From contig NZ_CP026095.1 in NCBI RefSeq assembly GCF_004006295.1, forward strand, positions 1,040,001 through 1,104,000: 64,000 nucleotides of DNA, in the 5' to 3' direction. A program made the translations under genes and the position numbers. Every line of letters begins with the position of its first letter. Position 1 is the first letter of the stretch. The DNA is from Peribacillus asahii. GTDB taxonomy: Bacteria; Bacillota; Bacilli; Bacillales; DSM-1321. The notes beneath the pieces are model-generated. The model was not told the origin of the DNA and made no database searches. It saw only the letters and a list, made by a program, of their open reading frames with translations. Shown here in pieces: positions 8,260-16,363 of the stretch.

Positions 8260-8465
8260 TTCATTTCTTAACCGTGGGGCACACGGGGATAGCCTAATGA
8301 AGTTCGCTAGAGATTAGAACTTTTTTGCGAACCGGAGGTTCGTATGACATAGGAAAACTCACGGCAAATAGATTCTGTGAAAGAAAAATCTATTTAACAA
8401 GCTTTGGGGTGGGAATCCCACTGCTTCAGCTGTGGGAGCAGTCAAAAAACATATTTAATAGATTA
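8240..8465 (+). ncRNA. candidate omega RNA (reRNA) of TnpB with its guide
   Basis: TnpB guide RNAs overlap the tnpB 3' end and run through the element's right end, with the guide taken from flanking DNA. Here 8240-8445 holds strong pairings: CGAACCGGAGGTTCG (8329-8343), GTGGGAATCCCAC and CTGCT...AGCAG (8409-8440). The guide would be the bases just after about 8445 (A-rich, followed by ATATTTAATAG). The 5' end and the exact boundary are estimates. Confidence 0.6.
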
Positions 8466-8593
8466 AAATCTGAATAATTGGTAAAATAAGGATATTTAAT
8501 AGAGGATGATTCATGGGGAAATCCGATATCTGTATTCATTTTTTTCTAACTAGGCTTTGTAAAGGGTAAATTGAATTCGTACTTATTGATACT

Positions 8594-8643
8594 AAGGAGG
8601 GGTTTTTACTATGCTTAGAAACCCCTGCACGTTTCGTATGTGA
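8594..8643 (+). promoter_or_regulatory. possible leader peptide in a self-sequestering hairpin
   Basis: AAGGAGGGG (8594-8602) precedes ATG 8611, which opens a 10-codon frame (MLRNPCTFRM). GGGGTTT (8599-8605) can pair with AAACCCC (8619-8625), hiding the ribosome binding site with the start codon in the loop. It lies in the 5' region of the crotonase gene. Whether it is translated is unknown. Confidence 0.35.
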
Positions 8644-8644
8644 G

Positions 8645-8683
8645 GGTTTTGTATCATGCCAGAACCCGGCATGGTACAAAACC
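8645..8683 (+). repeat. 16-bp inverted repeat upstream of the crotonase gene
   Basis: GGTTTTGTATCATGCC (8645-8660) pairs with GGCATGGTACAAAACC (8668-8683), with one T-G wobble and a 7-base loop. No T run follows on the forward strand, so it is a poor terminator. It may be an operator or an RNA switch for the gene at 8773. Confidence 0.6.
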
Positions 8684-8772
8684 AATAAAACACAAGTAAG
8701 CACATACATAATACAAAGACAGCGAAAGAAGGTACCCGAATTCAAAATCAAATTATTTAGGAGAGATAAAAG

Positions 8773-9561
8773 ATGGAACATATTATTGTCGAAACGAAAG
8801 ATGGGGTCCGTAAACTGACACTAAACAGACCTGAACGTCTTAATGCTGTAAATGATACACTTAGTAATGAGATTATCCAGGCAATTTCAGAGGCTTCTGC
8901 TGACGATGAAGTCCGTGTCATTGTTATTACCGGCAGTGGACGAGGATTCTGTGCAGGTCTTGATTTGACCGATCGTGCGAAGAGAAATCCAGACGCTCAA
9001 TCCCGTCATCAAAAATTAGATGAATTGGGTTGGGTTGGTCATCAAGCATTGGGGATTGTTCATTGTGATAAGCCAGTTATTGCTGCAATCAATGGGATTG
9101 CGGCTGGTGCAGGACTCGCATTAGCTCTGGCTTGCGACATCCGCTTCATGTCTGCTGATGCAAGGGTAACGACTGGATACATTCGCCGTGGTCTCAGTCC
9201 TGATGCGGGAATGAGTTATTTTTTACCGCGGTTGGTCGGGCAGACAAGGGCCGCCGAATTGATTTTAACGGGTAGGGACATTTACCCTGAGGAAGCAGAA
9301 CGAATTGGGTTGGTGAACCGGATATTCTCTGATGAAGAATTGCAGGAACAGGTAATGAACTTTGCACGGGAATTAGCCGCAGGACCGCCGGTAGCGATGA
9401 CGCTTTCTAAAAGATTGCTTGCTGCAAGCCCTGACACGGATCTTACAACGATTCTTAAACAAGAGTATGCATTTATTAAACAATGTTTTGGAACCAAAGA
9501 TGTCCAGGAAGGGATGCAAGCCTTTGCTGAGAAAAGAAAGCCCGTGTTCCAAGGGGAATAG
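8773..9561 (+). CDS. enoyl-CoA hydratase/isomerase family protein
   Basis: The 262-aa crotonase-fold enzyme would act on an acyl-CoA, hydrating or isomerising a double bond. Family features are clear: LNRPERLNAVND (about 18-29), the oxyanion-hole segments SGRGFCAGLDL (about 55-66) and AINGIAAGAGLALALACDIRF (about 108-128), and a C-terminal helix ending EGMQAFAEKRKPVF. At the usual second catalytic acid position it reads RRGLSPDAGMSYFLPR, so an acidic residue (Asp) is present. ATG 8773 has an AGGAGAG site. It stands alone with no beta-oxidation partners, so the substrate is unknown. PaaG-like enzymes are the closest look-alikes. Confidence 0.88.
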   Translation: MEHIIVETKDGVRKLTLNRPERLNAVNDTLSNEIIQAISEASADDEVRVIVITGSGRGFCAGLDLTDRAKRNPDAQSRHQKLDELGWVGHQALGIVHCDKPVIAAINGIAAGAGLALALACDIRFMSADARVTTGYIRRGLSPDAGMSYFLPRLVGQTRAAELILTGRDIYPEEAERIGLVNRIFSDEELQEQVMNFARELAAGPPVAMTLSKRLLAASPDTDLTTILKQEYAFIKQCFGTKDVQEGMQAFAEKRKPVFQGE

Positions 9562-9610
9562 GTAAAATAAAAGCATGCGGGAATAGAGGAGTATCTTACA
9601 TCAAAGATTA

Positions 9611-9656
9611 AATAAGCATACCCCCTTTCTACATTTAGAGAGGGGGTATGCTTATT
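9611..9656. terminator. bidirectional terminator between convergent genes
   Basis: A 20-bp stem, AATAAGCATACCCCCTTTCT with AGAGAGGGGGTATGCTTATT, and a 6-base loop lie between the crotonase gene and the reverse-strand pirin gene. T-rich tracts are present on both strands. Confidence 0.88.
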
Positions 9657-9690
9657 TGATTTTAAAAATTAAATAACTTTTTCATTACAA

Positions 9691-10389
9691 CTATAGTTTT
9701 ACCATTTCAATAACTAATACATGTGAAGTGTCATTTGCTTTAATGTGAATATCTTCTTCAACGATTTCTAAAGCATCTCTAGCATTTAACGTTAGCTCAT
9801 TAATAGTTGAACTTCCTTCAATTTGAACGAGATATGCTTGTCTGCCTTCTTTGACAGGGAAGCTGATTTCTTTACCTGGATCGAGTTCTAGAGCGTAAAG
9901 GTTAGCGTCTTGATTAATTTGAATCGGTGCAGAACCTTCTTTACTCGATACCATATGAAGCCACTTGTTATGTCGGGCTTCCATATCAAAACGAAAATCG
10001 CCATAGTGAGGAGTATGGCCCGAGTGATCGGGAATAATCCAAATTTGCAGCATTCTTAATGTGTTGTCACCCATATTATGCTCGCTATGATACACGCCTG
10101 TTCCAGCACTCATATATTGAACTTGTCCGCGAGTAATCGTACTTTTATTGCCCATGCTGTCTTGGTGAGTCAGCCCGCCATCTACAACATAAGAAATAAT
10201 CTCCATATCTTGATGAGGATGCATGTTGAATCCTGTTTGAGCAGCGATTAAATCGTCGTTAATCACTCGCAAAGCGCCGAAGTGGATGTTTTCTGGATTA
10301 TAGTACTCGGCAAAAGAGAAGTGGAATAAGCTTTGCAGCCAACCGAGATTGCTTTTGCCCATATTGTTGTGGTCTAGTTTTCTTAGCAT
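9691..10389 (-). CDS. pirin family protein
   Basis: The 232-aa bicupin has the N-terminal pirin signature: LGWLQSLFHFSFAEYY, FGALRVINDD, then the metal-binding HPHQDMEI (about residues 57-64) and the paired MSAGTGVYHSE (about 93-103), giving three histidines and a glutamate for a ferrous iron. Some pirins (E. coli YhhW) cleave quercetin, others modulate regulators or redox enzymes. ATG 10389 is preceded by AGGAAG. The gene is monocistronic and diverges from the secreted protein at 10556. Family certain; substrate unknown. Confidence 0.9.
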   Translation of the reverse strand: MLRKLDHNNMGKSNLGWLQSLFHFSFAEYYNPENIHFGALRVINDDLIAAQTGFNMHPHQDMEIISYVVDGGLTHQDSMGNKSTITRGQVQYMSAGTGVYHSEHNMGDNTLRMLQIWIIPDHSGHTPHYGDFRFDMEARHNKWLHMVSSKEGSAPIQINQDANLYALELDPGKEISFPVKEGRQAYLVQIEGSSTINELTLNARDALEIVEEDIHIKANDTSHVLVIEMVKL

Positions 10390-10555
10390 CGTAAAACTTC
10401 CTTTTATATTTTATTTAAGTATCTTTAATTCGAGATAAATTTTATACCTTATTTTAGTACAGGTCAATTAAAGATAGTATGTGCAGTTCGTGAATAATTA
10501 TTTCCTGTATTTGTACAATTAGGTATAATTTATAATGAGGTTGGAGGGGATATAG

Positions 10556-11251
10556 TTGAATAGCAAATTATTAAAAGTTTTACTAGTATCGATTGTATTT
10601 ATATTCATGCTCATTCCAGTAAGTATTGATTCAGCAGATGCTTCATCCGTAAACACGAAGAAAAGCCGAGTAACCTATATATTGAAGGACTCAGCAGGAA
10701 AGAAATATACGGTTTATGTGATTCCAACTAGTGAAAAGAAAGCAAAGGCTTCTTATGATTCTAATGATGGCTGGTCATTTGTGTGGGCAGGTGCTAATCC
10801 AGGTGACACGCTGTATAAAGGGGATTACAAGCTATATCTTAAAAAGTCAGGGTCTAAAAGTGTTGTCTATACAGGTATTCAATTGAAGGATTATACGTAC
10901 AATGCGTCGCGAAAAATGATCTATTCGATTCCTTCAAAGTATAAAGGCCAGCCCGATTTGCTGATTGTTGCAGAGACAGAATCCTCAAATTATGAATATG
11001 GGATGATTCATTATGTATATAAAGGAAAGCTCAAAATAGCTAAATCTGGTTTTGATTATACATTGAGACCGCAAAACATTGGCAAAAACAGCTTTAGGAT
11101 AACAGGTTATAATAATGCGAATGGAAAATGGTATACGAGAGATTACAAATTGAATCTATCAAGTGGGAAATTAACGGAAACTCAATTGCTTGTTAAAAGA
11201 TATAATGATATGAATAAGTTTATCAAAAGCTGGCGGAAAGATTGGAAATAG
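10556..11251 (+). CDS. uncharacterised secreted protein
   Basis: The 231-aa product begins with a signal peptide: MNSKLLK, a hydrophobic core of about 20 residues and a likely cleavage after SADA near residue 29. The mature part is basic, rich in Lys, Tyr and Ser, and probably beta-rich, with no motif I know. It starts at TTG 10556, chosen because GGAGGGGA lies 6 bases upstream and no in-frame ATG fits. A weak hairpin terminator follows at 11271. There is no functional clue from the neighbours. Confidence 0.7.
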   Translation: MNSKLLKVLLVSIVFIFMLIPVSIDSADASSVNTKKSRVTYILKDSAGKKYTVYVIPTSEKKAKASYDSNDGWSFVWAGANPGDTLYKGDYKLYLKKSGSKSVVYTGIQLKDYTYNASRKMIYSIPSKYKGQPDLLIVAETESSNYEYGMIHYVYKGKLKIAKSGFDYTLRPQNIGKNSFRITGYNNANGKWYTRDYKLNLSSGKLTETQLLVKRYNDMNKFIKSWRKDWK

Positions 11252-11270
11252 AACGCTAATATGTTTGAGG

Positions 11271-11292
11271 GAGCTGAAAGGCTCTTTTTTGT
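11271..11292 (+). terminator. short terminator
   Basis: GAGC, loop TGAAAG, GCTC, then TTTTTT. It falls within the region that a longer reading of the next frame (from 11261) would include, which argues for the later start at 11345. Confidence 0.6.
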
Positions 11293-11344
11293 TAAGCTTA
11301 TAAAGGATTTGAAAAATCTATATAGGCAGTGTAGAGGTGAGGCT

Positions 11345-11761
11345 ATGGAATTTTCATCAAAAAGAGATATGTGGATGGGACTGATTATTTGGGCTTTAAT
11401 CGGAGTGTTTATTTGGATTTTCTATGAATCAACATTTATTGAATTTAATCTTGCAGGAATCATTGTGATGACAATAATGGTTGGGCTGTTGCTATCGATT
11501 TGGTTTTGTACACACTACAAAATTGAACAAGGCATATTGAAAATTTCCTGTGGACCGATAAAAAAGAGTATTACTATTGAAGACATTCAATCGATTCGTT
11601 TAACAGTCAATCCATTTACAGCTCCAGCACTTTCAATGTACAGAATTGAAATTAATTATTGGAAGTATAAGACCATTTCCATTTCTCCTATTAACCAAGA
11701 ACGATTTATAAAAGAATTGCAAAAGTTGAATCCCAAAATTCGAATTATGAGTAATGAATAG
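11345..11761 (+). CDS. small membrane protein with PH-like domain
   Basis: The 138-aa protein has two membrane helices (about residues 12-55), then a soluble part beginning CTHYKIEQGILKISCGPIKKSITIEDIQSIR, the usual pattern of bacterial PH-domain proteins (a hydrophobic hairpin followed by a PH fold). Function is unknown in most such proteins. ATG 11345 is chosen for its GAGGTGAGG site; the frame stays open from 11261, but that part overlaps a terminator. Confidence 0.65.
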   Translation: MEFSSKRDMWMGLIIWALIGVFIWIFYESTFIEFNLAGIIVMTIMVGLLLSIWFCTHYKIEQGILKISCGPIKKSITIEDIQSIRLTVNPFTAPALSMYRIEINYWKYKTISISPINQERFIKELQKLNPKIRIMSNE

Positions 11762-11794
11762 AGCCTTGCTCCAAGTAAAGAGAGGGAGATTTCC

Positions 11795-12760
11795 ATGAAA
11801 CAAAAAGTGTTGGTTACGAGAAAACCGCCAGAGCATATTTTTCAATTACTGAATGATCGTTTTGAAGTAACGCTTTGGGATTGTGAGGAAGAACAGATTC
11901 CGCGTGGATTTTTGTTAGAACAGATTGCAGAAGTAGATGGAGTTCTTTGTCTGTTAACGGAACATATCGACGAAGAAGTGATCAACAAAGGAAAAGGGTT
12001 AAAGGTCATTAGCAATTTAGCTGTCGGCTATAACAATATTAATGTGGAATATGCTTCGTCAAAGGGAATGATGGTGACGAACACGCCAGGTGTCTTAACG
12101 GAGACGACGGCTGATCTAACCTTTGCTCTGTTAATGGCGACTTCTAGAAGATTAGTAGAAGCTTCCGATGTGCTAAGAGAAGGGAAATGGAAAACATGGT
12201 CACCGATGTTTTTAACGGGAATGGATGTGTATGGAGCGACAATTGGCATTATCGGTTTAGGGGAAATTGGAGCGGCAGTTGCTAGGAGAGCAAAAGGCTT
12301 TGGAATGGAGTTATTGTATTACAGTCGTACGCAGAAGTCTGCATTAGAACAAGAATTAGGCATCCAATATGTTTCTCAAGAAGAGTTGCTTAGAAGGTCT
12401 GATTTTGTTTGCCTATTAACTCCGTATACGAAAGACACCGAGAATTTGATTACGTTAAAAGAGTTAAACATGATGAAGAAAACGGCCATCCTGATTAATA
12501 CAGCAAGAGGCGGCATTGTAAATGAGGATGATTTGGTCACGGCCTTAACAGAAGGAATCATTTGGGGGGCTGGCTTAGATGTATTTGCAGAGGAGCCGAT
12601 TCCAGTGGACCATCCATTATTAACAGCACCAAATGTAGTGGCTCTTCCGCATATCGGCAGTGCAAGTGTGCAAACAAGAACGAAAATGTGGGAACTGGCA
12701 GCACGAAATCTAATTGAAGCTTTGGAGGGGAGAACTCCGCCTCATTTGGTGAATAAGTGA
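11795..12760 (+). CDS. D-isomer 2-hydroxyacid dehydrogenase (glyoxylate/hydroxypyruvate reductase type)
   Basis: The 321-aa NAD(P)-dependent enzyme interconverts 2-hydroxy and 2-keto acids, probably glycerate/hydroxypyruvate or glycolate/glyoxylate. The coenzyme motif GLGEIG lies near residues 154-159, followed by the SRT cap typical of NADP preference. The catalytic set is visible: Arg in INTARGG (about 240), Glu in FAEEP (about 268) and His in LPHIGSAS (about 287). NLAVGYNNINVEYA and NTPGVLTETTADL match the GyaR/YvcT group. ATG 11795 follows GAGAGGGAG. It appears monocistronic. Confidence 0.9.
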   Translation: MKQKVLVTRKPPEHIFQLLNDRFEVTLWDCEEEQIPRGFLLEQIAEVDGVLCLLTEHIDEEVINKGKGLKVISNLAVGYNNINVEYASSKGMMVTNTPGVLTETTADLTFALLMATSRRLVEASDVLREGKWKTWSPMFLTGMDVYGATIGIIGLGEIGAAVARRAKGFGMELLYYSRTQKSALEQELGIQYVSQEELLRRSDFVCLLTPYTKDTENLITLKELNMMKKTAILINTARGGIVNEDDLVTALTEGIIWGAGLDVFAEEPIPVDHPLLTAPNVVALPHIGSASVQTRTKMWELAARNLIEALEGRTPPHLVNK

Positions 12761-12904
12761 ATGGTCAGTAGGACATATATACCACTATTTTACAATCCTT
12801 AATATATTCTTTATCAATCTTCACGTTCTCCTAAATGAAAATTAATAGTTTACTGGTATTTTTAAGAAGTAATCTATTAGACAAAGAGATAGGAGATGTG
12901 TAGA

Positions 12905-13759
12905 GTGAAAAGAAAATGGTTAGCAGCTTGTGGTGCTCTTGTAATGGCAATTGGTGTGACGACAGGAGGAGGAGAGGCTTTGGCTAAGGAAAAACATAAA
13001 GATATCGTAAATGTTTCCCATCGAGGTGCTTCAGGCTATGCACCGGAACATACTCTTGTATCCTATCAAATGGGAGAAAAAATGCATGGCGACTATATTG
13101 AAATAGATTTGCAAATGACAAAGGACGGACAGTTAATCGCAATGCATGATGAGAAATTGGACCGGACGACAAATGGGACAGGCCTTGTTAAAGATTATAC
13201 ATTAGCGGAAATTAAACAACTTGATGCAGGCAGCTGGTTTAATAAAAAATATCCAGAGAGTGCTAATCCGAATTATGAAGGGTTGCAAGTACCAACGCTT
13301 GAAGAAGTGTTTAAAAAGTTCGGAAAAAATGCTAGCTACTATATTGAAACAAAATCACCAGAAACATATCCAGGCATGGAAAAAGAACTTTTACGCTTAA
13401 TCGATAAATATGACATTAATAAAAAGAGCCTTCTTATTCAGTCTTTTAGCCCTCAGAGCTTAAAAATCATGAATGAATTAGATCCATCCGTTAAGCTTGT
13501 TCAATTAATCTCGTATAAAAATTATGCGGTCATTACAGATGATGAACTTGCAGCGATTAAAGAATATGCGATGGGAGTTGGGCCTAATCATACATATTTG
13601 AACGAAGAATATGTACAAAAAGTCGTTAACAGCGGCCTTGAACTCCATCCATACACTGTGAATGATAAGGACAGAATGAAGCAGCTTATTGATTGGGGAG
13701 TAACGGGAATGTTTACGAATTTCCCAGACAGACTGCATGAAGTGAAGAAAGGGAAATAA
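12905..13759 (+). CDS. glpQ: secreted glycerophosphodiester phosphodiesterase
   Basis: The 284-aa enzyme hydrolyses glycerophosphodiesters to glycerol 3-phosphate and an alcohol. After a signal peptide ending near GEALAKE, the GDPD barrel shows the catalytic and calcium-binding set: SHRGASGYAPEHT, then EIDLQMTKDG and MHDEKLDRTT. The C-terminus ends HPYTVNDKDRMKQLIDWGVTGMFTNFP, as in B. subtilis GlpQ. The frame opens at ATG 12896, but that codon overlaps the AGGAGAT site (12891-12897); GTG 12905 has correct spacing and is preferred. A terminator follows at 13787. In relatives it feeds glycerol-phosphate and teichoic-acid scavenging. Confidence 0.92.
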   Translation: MKRKWLAACGALVMAIGVTTGGGEALAKEKHKDIVNVSHRGASGYAPEHTLVSYQMGEKMHGDYIEIDLQMTKDGQLIAMHDEKLDRTTNGTGLVKDYTLAEIKQLDAGSWFNKKYPESANPNYEGLQVPTLEEVFKKFGKNASYYIETKSPETYPGMEKELLRLIDKYDINKKSLLIQSFSPQSLKIMNELDPSVKLVQLISYKNYAVITDDELAAIKEYAMGVGPNHTYLNEEYVQKVVNSGLELHPYTVNDKDRMKQLIDWGVTGMFTNFPDRLHEVKKGK

Positions 13760-13786
13760 AGCAAGCGATCATAATGTTATCAACAA

Positions 13787-13825
13787 GGAGATTACATATA
13801 AACAATATGTAGTCTCCTTTTCTTA
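13787..13825 (+). terminator. terminator after glpQ
   Basis: GGAGATTACATAT (13787-13799) pairs with ATATGTAGTCTCC (13805-13817), one wobble, followed by TTTTC. Confidence 0.85.
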
Positions 13826-14033
13826 CTGTTAGCAGTACTTTCTTTTCGAATTCTTAATATCCTCCATTCCTTCAAATATGGGACAGCATATAGAAAGGAT
13901 AGATGACATACAAAACGATTTAAGGAAGATTGTTAACTTATATAAAGCAAAACCTTATCTTCCGTTCTAGGGAGAACTCTTCTCCGTCTTTCAAACATTT
14001 AAGAAGGAGCTTAATCAAAATAAAAAGTCGGAT

Positions 14034-14651
14034 TTACTTTTTTAAACCAGCTGCAAAGAAGGGACCATTAGCTGTAATGGTTGATAGGATACGAGCCATT
14101 TCTTGAGGGGATTCTTTCCTGCCGCTATTCAACCATTGTTGAATTACCCCTATATGTGCCGATGCAACATAAGAAGCTAAATATTGTCCTGGAACAAGTA
14201 AATTTTCCTCCTTAACAAGTGCCTCTGAATTATTTCCAAACAGTGTTTTCCACATAAAATCTTTCAGTCTTGTTTGAAATGATAAATCTCCTTTGGGACC
14301 TAGCACAGCTTTCATAAATCCACTATTTTCATTTAGATACTCAAATATTAAAATTACAAGAGGAAATGGTGTTACAGTCGGTGAGTTCGTTTCAAGTGCG
14401 GCAATAACACTCGGGAAGTTCTGTTTTGCAATTCTGGACATTTCCAACATAACTTCTTCTTCGCATTTAGTCATTAAATCAAATTTATCCTGATAATGTG
14501 CATAAAATGTTCCTCGATTAATTTTCGCTCTGGTCGTTATATCTTTAACGGATATTGCTTCAAAACCTTTTTCTTCTATTAATTCTACTAGTGCATCACG
14601 GATTGATTGTCTTGTCCGAATGACCCTTAAATCCGTATTACTATCTCGCAA
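14034..14651 (-). CDS. TetR/AcrR family regulator
   Basis: The 205-aa protein has a typical TetR N-terminal helix-turn-helix (TRQSIRDALVELIEEKGFEAISVKDITTRAKINRGTFYAHYQDKFDL, about residues 13-58, in which TYAHY-type helix 3 is seen as TFYAHYQ). The C-terminal part is helical and would bind a ligand. It starts at TTG 14651 behind GGGGGGAG. It diverges from the export-type protein at 14818, and two short inverted repeats lie between them, so it most likely represses that gene and itself. Ligand unknown. Confidence 0.88.
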   Translation of the reverse strand: MRDSNTDLRVIRTRQSIRDALVELIEEKGFEAISVKDITTRAKINRGTFYAHYQDKFDLMTKCEEEVMLEMSRIAKQNFPSVIAALETNSPTVTPFPLVILIFEYLNENSGFMKAVLGPKGDLSFQTRLKDFMWKTLFGNNSEALVKEENLLVPGQYLASYVASAHIGVIQQWLNSGRKESPQEMARILSTITANGPFFAAGLKK

Positions 14652-14691
14652 GTTACTCCCCCCTTATTATTATCCAACACATTTGTAAAAG

Positions 14692-14783
14692 GTGTCTTAT
14701 AACCGACACATCTACGATTTTTGATTATTGAACAGAAAAGGATTCAATTTTATAATTTGAAATGAAATAAACAACAGGTTGTT
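14692..14783. promoter_or_regulatory. candidate TetR operators between divergent genes
   Basis: Two inverted repeats lie here: GTGTC, eight bases, GACAC (14692-14709), and AACAA, CAGG, TTGTT (14770-14783). Either could bind the TetR protein. The second lies just before the ribosome binding site of the 14818 gene. No direct evidence chooses between them. Confidence 0.4.
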
Positions 14784-14817
14784 CGTTATTATAACTCAAA
14801 ATCAAGGAGGATAAAAT

Positions 14818-16008
14818 ATGTTTAAAAACAAACTCGTATTGTTATCACCGATCATCGCATTAGCAGTTATTTTTATCTTTTCACTAACATTATTTCCATC
14901 GGTTCAACCACAACCGAAAAATCTGCCTATTGCAATCGTAAATGAGGATGAGGGAGTGGAAATTCCTAATCAACCAAAGTTGAATATGGGGCAAACAATT
15001 GTTGAAATGATGCAAAAAGATTCAAAAGCAACAACAGATGAAGAGCCTGCTGTGAAATGGATTAAAGTAAAAACAGCAGAAGATGCACAAAAAGGAATGG
15101 ATAACCGAAAATATTATGCAACATTGGTCATTCCGAAAGATTTCAGTGCTAAACAGGCATCATTAAGGACACCGGCACCTTCTTCACCTGAAGTTCAAAT
15201 ATATATCAATCAGGGAATGAATACAGCAGCTTCAACAATGGCAGGACAGGTATTGAATGGGATAGTTGACAATATGAACAACAATGTCCGTAAACAACTC
15301 CTTGATGGTTTTGAAAAACAAGGAGCAACTTTAACGACAAAACAAGCTGCAAGCTTAGTGACTCCTATTACAAAAACAGTTACTAATGTAAATGAAATTG
15401 GTTCTAATAGTGCAAACGGCAATTCTCCTGTTTCCTTATTCCAGCCACTATGGATGGCAAGCTTAGCAAGTGCAGCTATTATCTTCGTTGCTGTTAGCAA
15501 ACTATCAATTACTAATCGAAAAGAGAACCTTGCTGCAAAATTTGTACAAATTTTAATGGGAGCAATTGTTGCTCTTTTCATCGGATTTGGATTAACGTGG
15601 TTGGCAGATGGATTGGTAGGATTCAATATCCCACAATTTATAGATACGGCTTTGTTCCTGACGATTACTTCTTTTAGCTTTTTCCTAATGATATTAGCTG
15701 TGCTTTCATTATTAGGTTTTAAAGGTATACCTATTTTTGTTTTAATGCTTTTCTTTGGTGCACCATTGCTTGCAGTCGCTCCAGAAATGCTGTCTCCATT
15801 TTACCGAGATTGGATTTACTCTTGGTTGCCGATGCGATTCATGGTGGAAGGTCTTCGAGAATTATTCTTCTTTGGGGAAGGATTAACCTGGAACACTCCT
15901 GTTTCTGTCCTTGTTTGGATTGGATTAGTAAGCATGATGGTCATACTGGGTACCGCTTTAAAACGTAATAGAGTGAAGGGAGCAGCATCCGATTCTCTAA
16001 ACAAGTAA
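14818..16008 (+). CDS. ABC-2/YhgE-type membrane export protein
   Basis: The 396-aa protein has one N-terminal membrane helix, a large extracellular domain (about 30-215, including LPIAIVNEDEGVE, typical of YhgE/Pip and ABC-2 type permeases) and about five C-terminal membrane helices from residue 220. This is the ABC-2 permease fold, but no ATPase gene is adjacent, as is common for the YhgE group. AGGAGG lies before ATG 14818. The divergent TetR gene suggests induction by a toxic compound, by analogy with other TetR-permease pairs. Substrate unknown. Confidence 0.8.
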   Translation: MFKNKLVLLSPIIALAVIFIFSLTLFPSVQPQPKNLPIAIVNEDEGVEIPNQPKLNMGQTIVEMMQKDSKATTDEEPAVKWIKVKTAEDAQKGMDNRKYYATLVIPKDFSAKQASLRTPAPSSPEVQIYINQGMNTAASTMAGQVLNGIVDNMNNNVRKQLLDGFEKQGATLTTKQAASLVTPITKTVTNVNEIGSNSANGNSPVSLFQPLWMASLASAAIIFVAVSKLSITNRKENLAAKFVQILMGAIVALFIGFGLTWLADGLVGFNIPQFIDTALFLTITSFSFFLMILAVLSLLGFKGIPIFVLMLFFGAPLLAVAPEMLSPFYRDWIYSWLPMRFMVEGLRELFFFGEGLTWNTPVSVLVWIGLVSMMVILGTALKRNRVKGAASDSLNK

Positions 16009-16058
16009 AAAGTAATTACATGGAGATAACATTGGACCATTTGTTGCCATGTTTACCA

Positions 16059-16097
16059 AAAGAGTCGTTTCTTTTATAAGAAAACGACTCTTTTTAT
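16059..16097 (+). terminator. terminator after the export protein gene
   Basis: AAGAGTCGTTTTCTT-type stem: AGAGTCGTTT (16061-16070) with AAACGACTCT (about 16082-16091), then TTTTTATT. Confidence 0.85.
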
Positions 16098-16173
16098 TAA
16101 GTATGCGAAAAAATGTACTTCAACAAACGGGAGCATATCAAAGCAGGAACGCTTTTTTCACTACGCGGTTAGC

Positions 16174-16284
16174 TCAATAAAATAAGGATTGCTCAAGTAA
16201 TGTAGCGTACCGTCTGCTATATTTATTATTTTTTTTCTTTAGTAAATATTCACGTTCAATGGCTTGAGCTACGTTCTTAATCAT
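16174..16284 (-). CDS. small open frame, possibly the remnant of a gene
   Basis: A 36-codon frame starts at ATG 16284 and reads MIKNVAQAIEREYLLKKKNN followed by KYSRRYATLLEQSLFY. The same frame continues upstream without a start (RFDGDVANL) to a stop near 16325. The composition looks coding (charged helices), but the ribosome binding site is too far away (GGAG about 14 bases off). I do not recognise it. It may be the tail of a decayed gene or a very small protein. Confidence 0.3.
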   Translation of the reverse strand: MIKNVAQAIEREYLLKKKNNKYSRRYATLLEQSLFY

Positions 16285-16342
16285 TAAATTTGCAACATCT
16301 CCATCAAATCGAAATGAGAGATAATTTTAAAGCAGAAAAATA

Positions 16343-16363
16343 AAAACCACTCAGAGTGGTTTT
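16343..16363 (-). terminator. terminator of the 52-aa spore-protein-like gene
   Basis: AAAACCACT and AGTGGTTTT form a hairpin directly after the reverse-strand stop codon, with TTTATTTTT following on that strand. Confidence 0.85.

Larger units (their letters stand above)
6830..8445 (+). mobile_element. IS200/IS605-family element carrying tnpB only
   Basis: The element consists of an intact tnpB, a structured right end and a presumed left end. The left part has subterminal hairpins (GGTGC-GTTA-GCACC near 6852-6866, CCC-CTTTA-GGG just after) in the region where hxlB homology stops. The right end finishes near 8445 with paired GTGGGA/TCCCAC and CTGCT/AGCAG blocks, typical of IS605-group termini and omega RNAs. 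No tnpA is present, so movement would need a transposase in trans. The right boundary is better supported than the left, which could be up to about 150 bases further in. Confidence 0.7.

Noticed and set aside
11261..11344. N-terminal extension of the PH-domain protein
   Set aside because: It overlaps a terminator and has no ribosome binding site; ATG 11345 with GAGGTGAGG is better.
13878..13970. 30-codon frame (MGQHIERIDDIQNDLRK...)
   Set aside because: No ribosome binding site is visible and it is not linked to a family; it could be a gene tail, but the evidence is too thin.
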